Assembly (NCBI GenBank): GCA_026706755.1
Contig: JAPOYG010000505.1
Coordinates: 1 to 37,407 of the forward strand
Origin: Acidobacteriota bacterium
GTDB taxonomy: Bacteria > Acidobacteriota > Vicinamibacteria > Vicinamibacterales > UBA8438
Direction: 5' to 3'
DNA length: 37,407 nt
Position 1 is the first letter of the stretch, and each line of letters starts with the position of its first letter. The notes under the pieces were generated by a model that saw only the letters and a list, made by a program, of their open reading frames with translations, was not told where the DNA came from and made no database searches. Positions 6,490 through 16,755 of this stretch are shown here, one piece after another. The translations under genes and the position numbers were made by a program.

Positions 6490-8490
6490 ATGCGGTCCGC
6501 GACTACGCGACGTTCCCGTCCGCGCGGGTCCCGTTCCGCGCTCCACACAGCGGCGCTGGCGACGACGGCGGTGCTCCTCGCCGCCGCTCCCGCCGCCGCG
6601 CAGCACGGGACGACCGGCGGCGAATGGCGCACGTGGGCGGGCGACCTCGGCGCGACGCGCTACGCGCCGCTCGATCAGATCGACGCCGGCAACTTCAACG
6701 ACCTGCTCGTCGCCTGGACCTACCGCACCGACAACCTGGGCCCGAGCCCCGACTTCAATCTGCAGTCGACACCGCTGGTCGTCGACGGCGTGCTCTACAC
6801 GACGGCGGGGAGCCGGCGAGCGGTGGTGGCCCTCGATGCAGGCACCGGCGAGCACGTCTGGATGTACCGCCTCGATGAGGGAGAGCGCGCGGAACGGTCG
6901 GTGCGGCGGCTCTCGGGCCGCGGCGTCGGCTACTGGACCGACGGCGCCGGCGACGAGCGCATCTACTTCGTGACGATCGGCTACCAGCTCGTCGCACTGG
7001 ATGCGGCAACCGGGCGCCCGGTTGCCGGGTTCGGAGAGGCCGGCGTCGTCGATCTCAAGCGCAATAACGACCAGGAGCTCGATCCGATCACGAGCGAGCT
7101 CGCCTGGAACGGCGCCCCGGTGGTCGCCGGCGACGTGGTGATCGTCGGGGCCGCGAGCCGCCCCGGCGGGACGCCGCCGAGCCGCCGCAACGCGAAGGGC
7201 TACGTGCGCGGCTTCGACGCCCGGACGGGCGAGCGCCGCTGGATCTTCCACACCATCCCCCAGCCGGGCGAGTTCGGCCACGAGACGTGGGAGGACGGCT
7301 CCTGGGAGTACACCGGCAACACCGGCGTCTGGACGCAGATGACGGTCGACGCCGAGCTCGGCATCGCGTACCTCCCCGTCGAGATCCCGACCGGCGACTA
7401 CTACGGCGGCCACCGGCCCGGCGACAACCTCTTCGCCGAGAGCCTGGTCGCGGTCGACGTCGAGACCGGCGAGCGCATCTGGCACTTCCAGTTCGTGCAC
7501 CACCCGGTCTGGGACTACGACGTCCCCTGCGCGCCGATCCTGGCCGACATCACGGTGGACGGCCGCGAGATCAAGGCCATCGCGCAGCCCACGAAGCAGG
7601 GCTGGGTCTACGTCTTCGACCGCGTGACCGGCGAGCCGGTCTGGCCGATAGAAGAACGGCCCGTGCCGGCCGGCGACCTCCCCGGCGAGACCTACTCGCC
7701 GACGCAGCCGTTCCCGACCCGGCCGCCACCCTTCGAGCGGCAGGGCTTCGAGCTCGACGAGCTCCTCGACTTCACGCCCGAGCTCCACGCCGAGGCGCTC
7801 CGCATCGCGCAGCAGTACCGCACCGGCCCCGTCTTCACGCCGCCCATCCGGCGCGGCGCGGGCGACCTGTTCGGCACGCTCTTCGTCCCCAACGGCGCGA
7901 ACTGGCCCGGCGGCTCCTTCGACCCGGAGACCGGCATCCTCTATCTCTTCTCGCAGACGCTGAGCCGCGTGCTCGCGATGCAGTCCATTCCCGAGCGCTC
8001 GGACATGGCGTTCATCAACGGCCCCGCGCGCGGCCCCGGCCAGACCGTGCAGGGGCTGCCGCTGATGAAGCCCCCGTGGGGCCGCATCACGGCCATCGAC
8101 CTCAACACCGGCACCATCGTGTGGCAGGTGCCGCACGGGGAGACGCCGGACTCGGTCCGACGCCACCCGGCGCTCCGGGGCGTCGACATTCCCCGCACGG
8201 GACGCAAGGGCCCGGTCGGCACGCTGACGACGAAGACCCTCGTGATCTCGGGGGAAGGCGGGCGCAACGCCATCGACCGCGGCTTCTTCACCACCCCCGA
8301 CGGGCGGCGCGGCGCCATGCTGCGGGCCTACGACAAGGCGACCGGCGACAACGTCGGCGAGGTCTACATGCCCGCGCCGCAGACGGGCACCCCGATGACC
8401 TACCTGCACGACGGGCGGCAGTTCGTCGTCGTCGCCGTAGGCGGCGTCAGCGTCCCCGCCCGGCTGCTCGCGTACACATTGCCGGACTGA
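6490..8490 (+). CDS. Exported PQQ-dependent dehydrogenase (membrane GDH/quinate type, heme-less)
   Basis: 666 aa. A signal peptide (ALATTAVLLAAAPAAAQHG) is followed by an eight-bladed quinoprotein propeller: W-x-x-x-x-G-D-x-x-x-T-R-Y-x-P-L-D-Q-I at about 46-65, repeated blades such as VVALDAGTGEHVW and LVALDAATGRPV, then FQFVHHPVWDYDVPCAP at about 334-350, the signature of the quinate/shikimate/glucose dehydrogenase group. Later come GGSFDPETGILY, MKPPWGRITAIDLNTG and a PxTGTPMTY block near the end. There is no CxxCH, so no own heme; electrons should pass to quinone or a separate cytochrome. Which alcohol or sugar is oxidised is not readable. GAGGGAG is well placed before ATG 6490; the earlier in-frame ATGs lie in promoter sequence. 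Confidence 0.92.
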   Translation: MRSATTRRSRPRGSRSALHTAALATTAVLLAAAPAAAQHGTTGGEWRTWAGDLGATRYAPLDQIDAGNFNDLLVAWTYRTDNLGPSPDFNLQSTPLVVDGVLYTTAGSRRAVVALDAGTGEHVWMYRLDEGERAERSVRRLSGRGVGYWTDGAGDERIYFVTIGYQLVALDAATGRPVAGFGEAGVVDLKRNNDQELDPITSELAWNGAPVVAGDVVIVGAASRPGGTPPSRRNAKGYVRGFDARTGERRWIFHTIPQPGEFGHETWEDGSWEYTGNTGVWTQMTVDAELGIAYLPVEIPTGDYYGGHRPGDNLFAESLVAVDVETGERIWHFQFVHHPVWDYDVPCAPILADITVDGREIKAIAQPTKQGWVYVFDRVTGEPVWPIEERPVPAGDLPGETYSPTQPFPTRPPPFERQGFELDELLDFTPELHAEALRIAQQYRTGPVFTPPIRRGAGDLFGTLFVPNGANWPGGSFDPETGILYLFSQTLSRVLAMQSIPERSDMAFINGPARGPGQTVQGLPLMKPPWGRITAIDLNTGTIVWQVPHGETPDSVRRHPALRGVDIPRTGRKGPVGTLTTKTLVISGEGGRNAIDRGFFTTPDGRRGAMLRAYDKATGDNVGEVYMPAPQTGTPMTYLHDGRQFVVVAVGGVSVPARLLAYTLPD

Positions 8491-8519
8491 CGGCCCGGAC
8501 TCTACCTGGAGGTGCAATC

Positions 8520-9833
8520 GTGATCGTGAGTTCCAAGCTGCGTTTCGTCACGCTCGTCCTCGTCGCGGTCTTCGCGCTCGGCGGCGCCGGGACGGCGGGC
8601 GAAGCGGCGGCCTCGGAGGCCGACCGCGACCTGAAGGCTGCGAAGCCGGAATCGGTCGGCATCGACCCCAAGCGGCTCGAACGGCTCGAGTCCGGCATGC
8701 GCGCCTTCGTGGATGAGGGCCGCCTGTCCGGTGTCGTCACCCTCGTGGCGCGCCACGGCAAGACGGCCCACCTGAGCGCGGCGGGCGTCAAGAGCACGGC
8801 CACCGGCGAGCCGCTTGCGACCGACTCGATCTTCCGCATCTACTCGATGACGAAGCCGGTGACGGGCGTCGCCATGATGATCCTCCACGAGGAGGGCAAG
8901 TGGCGGCTCGACGACCCGATTGCGAAGTACATCCCCGAGTGGGCCGACCTCAAGGTCTACGCGGGCGACGGGTCGGAAGGTGAAGGCGACGAGCTGGCCG
9001 TCGAGGACCCTGCGTCGCCGATGACGATGCGGCACGTCATGACGCACGCCGGCGGCCTCTCCTACGGCTTCGGACCGCACCCCGTCGACCAGCGCTACGG
9101 GGCGGTCGACATCTTCGACCTGGAGAAGCCGCTCCAGACGATGATCGAGAAGCTCGGCGAGATCCCCCTGATGGTCCACCCGGGGACGCAGTGGATCTAC
9201 AGCATCTCCGTCGACGTGCAGGGCTACCTGGTCGAGAAGCTCTCGGGCCAGCCGCTGGCCGACTTCTTCCATGACCGCATCTTCGAGCCGCTCGGCATGT
9301 CGGACACCGCCTTCTACGTCCCGGAGGAGAAGATCGGCCGCCTGGCGAGCATCCACGCCGCGGACGAGAACGGCAAGCTCCAGCCGAACCCGCAGATGTT
9401 CGGGCTGCTGGGGACCGATGCGACGGTTCCGCCCATCCTGCCTCTCGGCGGGGCCGGGCTCTTCTCCACGGCGGAAGACTACGCACGCTTCGCCCAGATG
9501 CTGGCCAACGACGGCGAGCTGAACGGCGCGCGCATCCTGGCCCCGCGCACGGTGGAGACGATGCGCACCAACCACCTCTCGCCGGAGGCGGTGGCCACGA
9601 TGACTCCCGGCCTCGGCTTCGGGATGGACTTCGCCGTGGTGCTCGACTCGGCCGCCGCGGGCGAGCCGAGCCGCGAGGGGTCGTACTACTGGAGCGGCGC
9701 GGCGGGGACCTGGTTCTGGATCGACCCGGCGACGGACCTGATCTTCGTCGGCATGATCCAGCACCAGGGACCGGAGATCGGGGAGATCCAGGGCGTGTCG
9801 CGCAACCTGATCTACCAGGCCATCGTGAAGTAG
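8520..9833 (+). CDS. Exported serine hydrolase, class C beta-lactamase / family VIII esterase type
   Basis: 437 aa, start GTG 8520, chosen because GGAGGT (8508-8513) lies 6 nt upstream; GTG 8526 is the alternative. A signal peptide (FVTLVLVAVFALGGAGTAG) is followed by the beta-lactamase fold. The SxxK nucleophile motif is FRIYSMTKPVTG (Ser109, Lys112), the second motif is WIYSIS with Tyr217, and PLGGAGLFSTAEDYARF is the typical late block. MTHAGGLSYGF is the usual active-site flank in EstB-like esterases. Members of this group hydrolyse short esters, lactones or amides more often than beta-lactams. It starts 29 nt after the PQQ dehydrogenase and is probably co-transcribed with it. Confidence 0.92.
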   Translation: MIVSSKLRFVTLVLVAVFALGGAGTAGEAAASEADRDLKAAKPESVGIDPKRLERLESGMRAFVDEGRLSGVVTLVARHGKTAHLSAAGVKSTATGEPLATDSIFRIYSMTKPVTGVAMMILHEEGKWRLDDPIAKYIPEWADLKVYAGDGSEGEGDELAVEDPASPMTMRHVMTHAGGLSYGFGPHPVDQRYGAVDIFDLEKPLQTMIEKLGEIPLMVHPGTQWIYSISVDVQGYLVEKLSGQPLADFFHDRIFEPLGMSDTAFYVPEEKIGRLASIHAADENGKLQPNPQMFGLLGTDATVPPILPLGGAGLFSTAEDYARFAQMLANDGELNGARILAPRTVETMRTNHLSPEAVATMTPGLGFGMDFAVVLDSAAAGEPSREGSYYWSGAAGTWFWIDPATDLIFVGMIQHQGPEIGEIQGVSRNLIYQAIVK

Positions 9834-9837
9834 GGGA

Positions 9838-9931
9838 ATCCGAGCCACTCCCGGAGGTAATCCGACTCTCGTAGTGATCCGAGATCCGACTCCCGAAACG
9901 ATCCGAGATCCGGCTCCACGATTCGAGGTGA
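9838..9931. repeat. Intergenic tandem repeat, period about 24 bp
   Basis: Copies begin at 9860 (ATCCGACTCTCG), 9884 (ATCCGACTCCCG) and 9908 (ATCCGGCTCCAC), exactly 24 nt apart; the first two share the 3' part GATCCGAG. A degenerate copy precedes them at 9838 (ATCCGAGCCACTCCCG). The array fills almost all the 102-nt gap between two genes of one apparent operon. Confidence 0.65.
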
Positions 9932-9935
9932 CACA

Positions 9936-11558
<1,623 letters not shown>

Positions 11559-11579
11559 CGCTGTCTGGGGTACTGAATC

Positions 11580-11620
11580 AAGGGCTCTGCACCCTTCGTG
11601 GGGGCAGAGCCCTTTGTCTT
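11580..11620 (+). terminator. Intrinsic terminator of the PQQ-esterase operon
   Basis: AAGGGCTCTGC (11580-11590) pairs perfectly with GCAGAGCCCTT (11604-11614), followed by a T-rich run TTTGTCTT. It begins 22 nt after the carboxylesterase stop, and is the clearest terminator in the window. Confidence 0.85.
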
Positions 11621-11724
11621 CAGGCGCGGGAGCGCGAACACCTCACCTTGCGCGCGTCTATTCGGCAGTCTGCCGCGACGTCGGGTTGGAACGCTCGGGG
11701 CGAGGCGAGTTGATTGAGGAGAGA

Positions 11725-11759
11725 CGGGGTGGAGGACGTCCCTGACGTCCTCCACCCCG
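11725..11759 (-). terminator. 16-bp perfect hairpin after the first CHEGNYG-family gene
   Basis: The arm 11725-11740 is fully complementary to 11744-11759 (core GGTGGAGGACGTC / GACGTCCTCCACC), loop CCT. On the minus strand it is followed by TCTCTCCTC, a pyrimidine-rich tail, and it sits 70 nt past the stop at 11829, so it probably terminates that gene. Confidence 0.6.
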
Positions 11760-11828
11760 CTACGTTGGAACCCTCGGTTGCCAAGGCTCGGCGCGCGCGG
11801 TCAACCGAAGGTCGGAGCCGGCCGTCGG

Positions 11829-12875
11829 CTACTGCTGCGCCGCCGCCTGCGCGGCCTCGTCGTCGCGCGCGCCGCGCAGGATGTTCAGCAGGCCGTAGTT
11901 GCCCTCGTGGCAGGCGTACTCGAAGAGCGGCGCCGCTCCCCGCTTCATCGGGATCTGGGCCGTGACCGGCTGCACGAACGTCGACGGGTCGTAGACGGTG
12001 TACTCGTAGCTCAGGGTCTCGTCGTCGACGCGGCTGAAGCGCTCGATCAGCCGCATGTTCTCACCCGTCCCCATCGCCTCCATGACGCTGGGGTTGAAGC
12101 TGGCCGTGCGGTCGGTGAAGTTCGTCGTCTCCACCACCAGCGTGTCGCCGTCCCAGTAGCCGCGCGAATCGCCCATCCACTGGCGCATGTGGTCCGGCAG
12201 ATGCGGGCGCCCGTCGATCGGGATGATGCGCGAGTCGTGCACCATCTCGTTGAGGACCACGACGTGGTCGGGCGTCTGGAAGAGCTGCATGTTCTGGTTG
12301 TAGCCGCCCGGCAGCATCGGGGGACCGGAGTTGAAGCCGAGGAGGCAGCGCTCCGCGAGGCCGCGGTCCTCGGGGCCGTCGACGCCCGCGCCGCCCGCGC
12401 GATAGAGGATCGGACGCGCGCTGGCGAAGTCCTCGCCGAGCGAGCCGATCTGGTGGCGCGCCCCCTGACGCAGGGCCGGCACCCGCCCGTTCGGGGGATC
12501 GACGATGAGCGACGTGCGCCGGTCGTCGACCACGCCCGCCCCCCGGTCGAACCAGAAGGCGTTGTAGCCGCCGACGTCCTGCCCGGCCGGCAGCGGCTCC
12601 GTGCGGACCTCACTGGGCTGGTCGGCCGCCGCGGCCGCGGCCACCGAGCGGGCCTCGATCTCGGCCGCTTCCTCTGCCGTGAGCGTCGCCTCGGCCCGGT
12701 TCGCCGGGCGCTGAAGCGGGGTCAGGGTGCGGAAGTCCCACACCCCCTGCAGGTCAGGCTGCCCGGCCGCGGTGCGCGGCACGGTCCAGCCCTCTTCCTG
12801 GGCGCTGACACCGACGGGCGCCAGCACGACGAGCGCGGCCAGCGCGAAGCTGGCGACGAGACACCGTTGGGTCAT
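11829..12875 (-). CDS. Secreted protein of unknown function, CHEGNYG family, copy 1
   Basis: 348 aa with Sec signal (ASFALAALVVLAPVGVSAQ). I do not recognise a named domain. It shares with two genes at 19.4-21.6 kb a clear series of blocks: GQPDLQGVWDFRTLTPLQRP just after the signal, FWFDRG, RRTSLIVDPPNGRVPAL, RCLLGFNSGPPMLPGGYNQN, LFQTPDHVVVLNEMVHDSRI, QWMGDSRGYWDGDTLVVET, and a terminal EYACHEGNYGLLNILRGAR. The mix of strand-forming blocks suggests a beta-rich extracytoplasmic protein, perhaps one that binds a small molecule (inference). Start ATG 12875 is fixed by GGAGGAGATTCCC directly upstream. It ends with an Ala/Gln tail. It is transcribed alone, convergent with the esterase operon. 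Confidence 0.85.
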   Translation of the reverse strand: MTQRCLVASFALAALVVLAPVGVSAQEEGWTVPRTAAGQPDLQGVWDFRTLTPLQRPANRAEATLTAEEAAEIEARSVAAAAAADQPSEVRTEPLPAGQDVGGYNAFWFDRGAGVVDDRRTSLIVDPPNGRVPALRQGARHQIGSLGEDFASARPILYRAGGAGVDGPEDRGLAERCLLGFNSGPPMLPGGYNQNMQLFQTPDHVVVLNEMVHDSRIIPIDGRPHLPDHMRQWMGDSRGYWDGDTLVVETTNFTDRTASFNPSVMEAMGTGENMRLIERFSRVDDETLSYEYTVYDPSTFVQPVTAQIPMKRGAAPLFEYACHEGNYGLLNILRGARDDEAAQAAAQQ

Positions 12876-13206
12876 GGGAATCTCCTCCATCGATCGCATT
12901 GCGTGGGGTCGAAGTGCGTCGCGGGCCCCCTGAACTGCTCGGCCGTGGATCGGGAAGGCCCCTCCCACGGCATGGCACGCGCACCGGTGAACCCCTGAGC
13001 ATAGGCGCGGGCCGACTCCTGATGCAAGCGCCAGTTGCCCGGTGCGCGTCGAACGCGTCGAGGCCCGGAGCGATCCGATCGGCGGCGCGCCGCGGCTCCG
13101 GTCGAGGGCGCCTGGGATCCCGGCTCTCGGATTGCGCCGTCGCAACGACTTTCCAGCTCGTGGCGGTGCCGCGCGCGTCCGGTCTTGCACGGAATGGTTG
13201 CGTTTC
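12876..13206. other. Intergenic region without recognised feature
   Basis: GC-rich spacer between the divergent CHEGNYG copy 1 and the Fic gene. Apart from the ribosome site of the minus gene, I see no promoter motif, hairpin or plausible coding sequence here; the open frames crossing it lack family motifs. Confidence 0.4.
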
Positions 13207-13329
13207 CATCAATATTCATCAATAGTGTCGATATTGATGAATATTGATGATCGCGACGCTGGCGAGGCAGAGACCTGGTAGTCGTACATCTTCATCAGCG
13301 ATCATCAAAACGATCCGGCAATTGATGAT
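13207..13329 (+). promoter_or_regulatory. AT-rich inverted-repeat operator upstream of fic
   Basis: CATCAATATTCATCAATA (13207-13224) and TATTGATGAATATTGATG (13232-13249) form a perfect 18-bp inverted repeat around 7 nt; each arm holds two TCATCAA-type half-sites. A second pair, ATCATCAA (13301-13308) and TTGATGAT (13322-13329), ends 15 nt before the Fic start. Six half-sites of one sequence in a GC-rich genome point to a DNA-binding target, most likely the winged-helix domain of the Fic protein itself (inference). Confidence 0.6.
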
Positions 13330-13344
13330 TCCGGAACCCGGCCG

Positions 13345-14706
13345 ATGAAGAGGCCCCTCGCCCCGCCGCCGCTCGAGAAGCTCCTCGAAAGACACAAGCA
13401 GCGTCTACCTGACGTGCTGAGGCTCGGCGGACAGCCGACGGTGGGCGGGCACTACATCCACTGGGACCAGCTGCGGCGCAAGACACCTCGGCCGGCCGAT
13501 CTGAGCGCCGGTGAGTGGTGGACCGGCATCCGGTTGGCCCGTTTCAGTCAGTCGAGACCCCTCCCGCTCGAGGATACGCGCGGCCGGCCGTTCCTCTACA
13601 TGCTCCCGGACCGTGTCCTCGAGGCGCTGCACCGTATCGACAGCGGTGCCAGCGGTCGGATCGGTGTCACCGAGGCAGTGACCAATCCGGCGACACGCGA
13701 TCAGTTCATCGTCAGCTCTCTGATCCGGGAGGCGATCACGTCGAGCCAGCTCGAAGGGGCGTCGACGACTCGCGCCGCGGCGGCGAGAATGATCCGCGCC
13801 GGCCGGCGACCGCGGAATCGTAGCGAACGGATGATCCTGAACAACTATCGCGCGATGCGCGAGGTCCGCGAGATGAAGGATCAGCCGTTGACCGTCGAGG
13901 CGGTGCTCGCCCTGCATCGAGCGGTCACCGACGGCACGCTCGACGATCCGGCTGCCGCCGGCCGGCTGCAACTCCCGGGCGAGGATCGCGTCGAGGTTTG
14001 CGACGCCCAGGGGCAGATCCTTCACCGACCGCCCCCGGCGGACCGGCTACCAGAACGGCTGCGAGCGATGGTCCGATTCGCCAACGCCGAGAACGGGGCC
14101 GACACGCCGCATGGCAACCCCTTTCTGCACCCGGTCATCCGTGCGATCGTGCTGCACTTCTGGCTCGCGTACGACCATCCGTTCGCCGACGGCAACGGGC
14201 GCACCGCCCGAGCCCTCTTCTACTGGGCGATGCTGCGCCGCGGCTATTGGATGTTCGAGTTCCTGTCGATCAGCCGGTTTCTCAAGGCGGCTCCCGTGCA
14301 GTACGCCCAAGCCTTTCTCCATACGGAGACGGACGCGAGCGACGCGACCTACTTCATCGTGCACCAGGTCGACGTTATCCAGCGGGCGCTCGACGCGCTG
14401 GACCGGTACCTCCAGTTGAAGGCGGCGCAGGCGGCACGGATCGACCGGTTGCTCCGCCGCGGGACGGACCTGAACCATCGCCAACTCGCACTCCTCGCCC
14501 ACGCGGTTCGGCACCCGGACTGGGAGTACACGACGCGCTCTCACATGACCAGTCACGACGTGGTCTACGCCACTGCCCGCGCGGACCTGTTCCGGCTGGC
14601 GGAACTGAGCCTGCTCGAGCGGCAGAAGCGTGGACGCAAGCTCAACGTCTTCCGGGCGCCGTCGGATCTCGAAGCGCGTATCCGGGGACTTCGAGCAGTG
14701 CTCTGA
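13345..14706 (+). CDS. Fic-domain AMP transferase with C-terminal winged helix
   Basis: 453 aa, cytoplasmic. A Fic N-terminal region (about 30-150) contains the inhibitory helix motif SSQLEG (Ser133 to Gly138; S/T-x-x-x-E-G), which places it in the class with a built-in inhibitor. The Fic core carries the full active motif HPFADGNGRTAR (278-289), so catalytic His278 and the phosphate-binding residues are intact. Residues about 365-453 look like a winged helix-turn-helix (LNHRQLALLAHAVRHP, then LFRLAELSLLERQKRGRKL). Fic proteins usually transfer AMP from ATP to a Ser, Thr or Tyr of a target protein. No separate antitoxin gene is adjacent. The AT-rich repeats just upstream fit autoregulation. 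The ribosome site is weak. Confidence 0.93.
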   Translation: MKRPLAPPPLEKLLERHKQRLPDVLRLGGQPTVGGHYIHWDQLRRKTPRPADLSAGEWWTGIRLARFSQSRPLPLEDTRGRPFLYMLPDRVLEALHRIDSGASGRIGVTEAVTNPATRDQFIVSSLIREAITSSQLEGASTTRAAAARMIRAGRRPRNRSERMILNNYRAMREVREMKDQPLTVEAVLALHRAVTDGTLDDPAAAGRLQLPGEDRVEVCDAQGQILHRPPPADRLPERLRAMVRFANAENGADTPHGNPFLHPVIRAIVLHFWLAYDHPFADGNGRTARALFYWAMLRRGYWMFEFLSISRFLKAAPVQYAQAFLHTETDASDATYFIVHQVDVIQRALDALDRYLQLKAAQAARIDRLLRRGTDLNHRQLALLAHAVRHPDWEYTTRSHMTSHDVVYATARADLFRLAELSLLERQKRGRKLNVFRAPSDLEARIRGLRAVL

Positions 14707-14868
14707 TACCGCTGCCGCTCCGGATGGACGAAGCGGCAAGTCGTCGACCGCCCCTGCCGGAGCGTCACGCGTCCGCTGCCTGCAACGTCCTCAAATGACC
14801 CGGTCGACGCGTGGACCGGCGGCTGGCGGTCGCGCGCGGCGGGGGCCGCTCCGGTCGCCCGCCGTCTG
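14707..14868. other. Intergenic gap between convergent genes
   Basis: 162 nt between the Fic stop and the end of the Ldi-like gene. I see no clear terminator hairpin or small gene. Confidence 0.35.
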
Positions 14869-16704
14869 TCAGGCCACGCAGCAGGCGCAGGTCGGCCCCT
14901 CCTCCGACGCGAGGGTGGTGCTCGCCTGGCCGCGCGCCTGACCGCGGCCGCCGGTCCCGCTCTGGCCGTTTCGGTCGCGGGCCGCGAGAGCCGCCCCGGC
15001 CGCCGTCGCGCTCGCACCGGCCTGACGCTGGAGGCGACGCCGGGCGTCCGCCTGCTCCGCGCTCTCCCCCCGGTAGCCGGTGAAGATCTGGTAGTGGCGC
15101 TGAGCGATGTCCCCGTCGATGCGGATCGACCCGGGCCCGTCCACGGCGAAGCGGCTGAAGGGCAGGCCGTCGCAGAGGATGTAGACGTCGTCGGGGTCGG
15201 GCAGGTTCGTGACGCGCCAGCTCGTCTCCATCCCGCGGCGGTCCGGGGCCGCGGCATACGTTCCGACGTTCAGCGCGCCGCCGTCGGTGTCGTTCCACGC
15301 CTGGTACAGGCCGAGCGACGGGAAGTCGACTCCCTCCACGGTCGGCGCTGCGTACTTGTCGAGGTGCGGCGCCTCGAGGGCGCGGCCCCAGGCGTCCGCC
15401 TCCCCGACCTCCGCCAGCATCATCTGGGCGCTGAGCTGCCCGCGGGGGAAGCCGTCGTTGAGCCCGAACCACCAGCCGAACATCTCGTCGTCGTCGCCGA
15501 AGTACTTGGGCTCGAAGGCAAGCTCGGCCGCGGCCCGGAGGCGCTCGAGCGACGTGTGGTCCCCGAACTCCCGCGCCAGAAGCGTGCCCGCCGGCGACGG
15601 CTGGACCGGAACGCTCGGGTCGTTCCAGCCGAGCGCGTTGGCGGCCGACTCGTAGAGGAACTCGGTGAACTCGCGGTCCTGCGGCAGGAGGAGCATGCCG
15701 TCGAACACCCCGGCCGCGGCCCCGGCCGTCGACATGTGGTTGACGATGGGGTCGTAGTAGTTGGCGATCCACTCCAGCCGGCCGTCGGAGCCGACGCTCA
15801 TGTAGTTGTCCTTGGCGTACTCCAGCCACCCCAGGACCGGCCGGTGCCGGTCGCGGCCGTAGACCCGGTCGTAGAGGTAGAGCCCGAGCCCCGCCGCGGA
15901 GTTGCACGGCACCCAGATCTTGGTGTTCTCGCAGTGCGGTCCCTCGGGGCGCTCGCGGTACTGCCCTTCGAGGAACTCCGCGATGCGGTGGTGGTCCCAC
16001 TCGAACTGCTCGTCGCCGTAGCCGGTCACCGGGAACGGCCGCTCGTACTTGTCGTCGCCGGAGACGTACTTGTAGATGGACAGGACCAGGTTGAACCAGC
16101 CGCGGAAGAAGAGGTTGCCCTCCGAGCCGATCGGATCGGGAGACAGGCCCCACGGCTCCACCCCGTTCGCGGTCCACCCGATGCGGTTGTAGTTGCCCCG
16201 CAGCCGCTCGGGGATCCCCTGCATCACGGCGTCCGGATAGTTCGCGCGCCGGGGGTCGTTCCCGATCTGCGTCAGCCAGTCGATGGCCCCCCAGTAGGTG
16301 GGATAGCGGGTGGCCAGCCCGTCGGCGATGCGGGTGTAGACCTCGCGCCACGCCGGCGTCTGGTCGGCCATGACGAGCAGCGCGTACGACGAGTCCTGCA
16401 GATCGAAGCGCGGGTAGCTGGTCACCACCGGGTTCGAGTAGCGGTCCCACCACGGGTGGGGCATCCCGTCGCCGCCCCAGTCGTCCGGCGTGGTGGTCTT
16501 CTCCCACAGGAAGCGCAGCCAGCCGCGCGCCCGCCGGTTGAGGGTGGGATGGACGGAGCGCGGCGTCGCGGCGAGGCCTCGCGCGGGAGCCGGCGCCTGC
16601 CCGGCCGCCGCTCCGAGCGCCCCGGGGGCGAACGCGACGGCCCCCGCTCCGGCGCCGGCCTGCTTCAGGAACCCACGACGCGACCACTCGCTTCCAGTCG
16701 GCAC
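14869..16704 (-). CDS. Tat-exported linalool dehydratase/isomerase (Ldi)-like protein
   Basis: 611 aa, start GTG 16704, with GGGGAGG about 8 nt upstream. The Tat signal is SRRGFLKQAGAGAGAVAF. The central part matches the Ldi alpha/alpha-barrel of Castellaniella defragrans, compared from memory: SPDPIGSEGNLFFRGWFNL (188-206) aligns with its DPIEKENIMYKGHLNL, then YKYVSGDDKYE, and CENTKIWVPCNS (258-269) aligns with CEPDNYFVQCNS. The two cysteines (258, 267) keep the exact 9-residue spacing of the Ldi active-site pair (171, 180 in the mature enzyme), but the Ldi His129 position is Trp203 here. The protein is far longer than Ldi (about 400 aa), with extra C-terminal sequence and a Cys-containing Gly/Ala-rich tail. 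Activity on terpenoid alcohols is possible but unproven. It is divergent from the penicillin acylase. Confidence 0.8.
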   Translation of the reverse strand: MPTGSEWSRRGFLKQAGAGAGAVAFAPGALGAAAGQAPAPARGLAATPRSVHPTLNRRARGWLRFLWEKTTTPDDWGGDGMPHPWWDRYSNPVVTSYPRFDLQDSSYALLVMADQTPAWREVYTRIADGLATRYPTYWGAIDWLTQIGNDPRRANYPDAVMQGIPERLRGNYNRIGWTANGVEPWGLSPDPIGSEGNLFFRGWFNLVLSIYKYVSGDDKYERPFPVTGYGDEQFEWDHHRIAEFLEGQYRERPEGPHCENTKIWVPCNSAAGLGLYLYDRVYGRDRHRPVLGWLEYAKDNYMSVGSDGRLEWIANYYDPIVNHMSTAGAAAGVFDGMLLLPQDREFTEFLYESAANALGWNDPSVPVQPSPAGTLLAREFGDHTSLERLRAAAELAFEPKYFGDDDEMFGWWFGLNDGFPRGQLSAQMMLAEVGEADAWGRALEAPHLDKYAAPTVEGVDFPSLGLYQAWNDTDGGALNVGTYAAAPDRRGMETSWRVTNLPDPDDVYILCDGLPFSRFAVDGPGSIRIDGDIAQRHYQIFTGYRGESAEQADARRRLQRQAGASATAAGAALAARDRNGQSGTGGRGQARGQASTTLASEEGPTCACCVA

Positions 16705-16755
16705 GACACGCCTCCCCGATCCCGCGAAGGGACCCCTCGAACTGCCGATTCTCCC

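Noticed and set aside
13345-14706. A toxin-antitoxin pair around the Fic gene
   Set aside because: No small antitoxin gene is next to it; the inhibitory motif is inside the same protein (SSQLEG).
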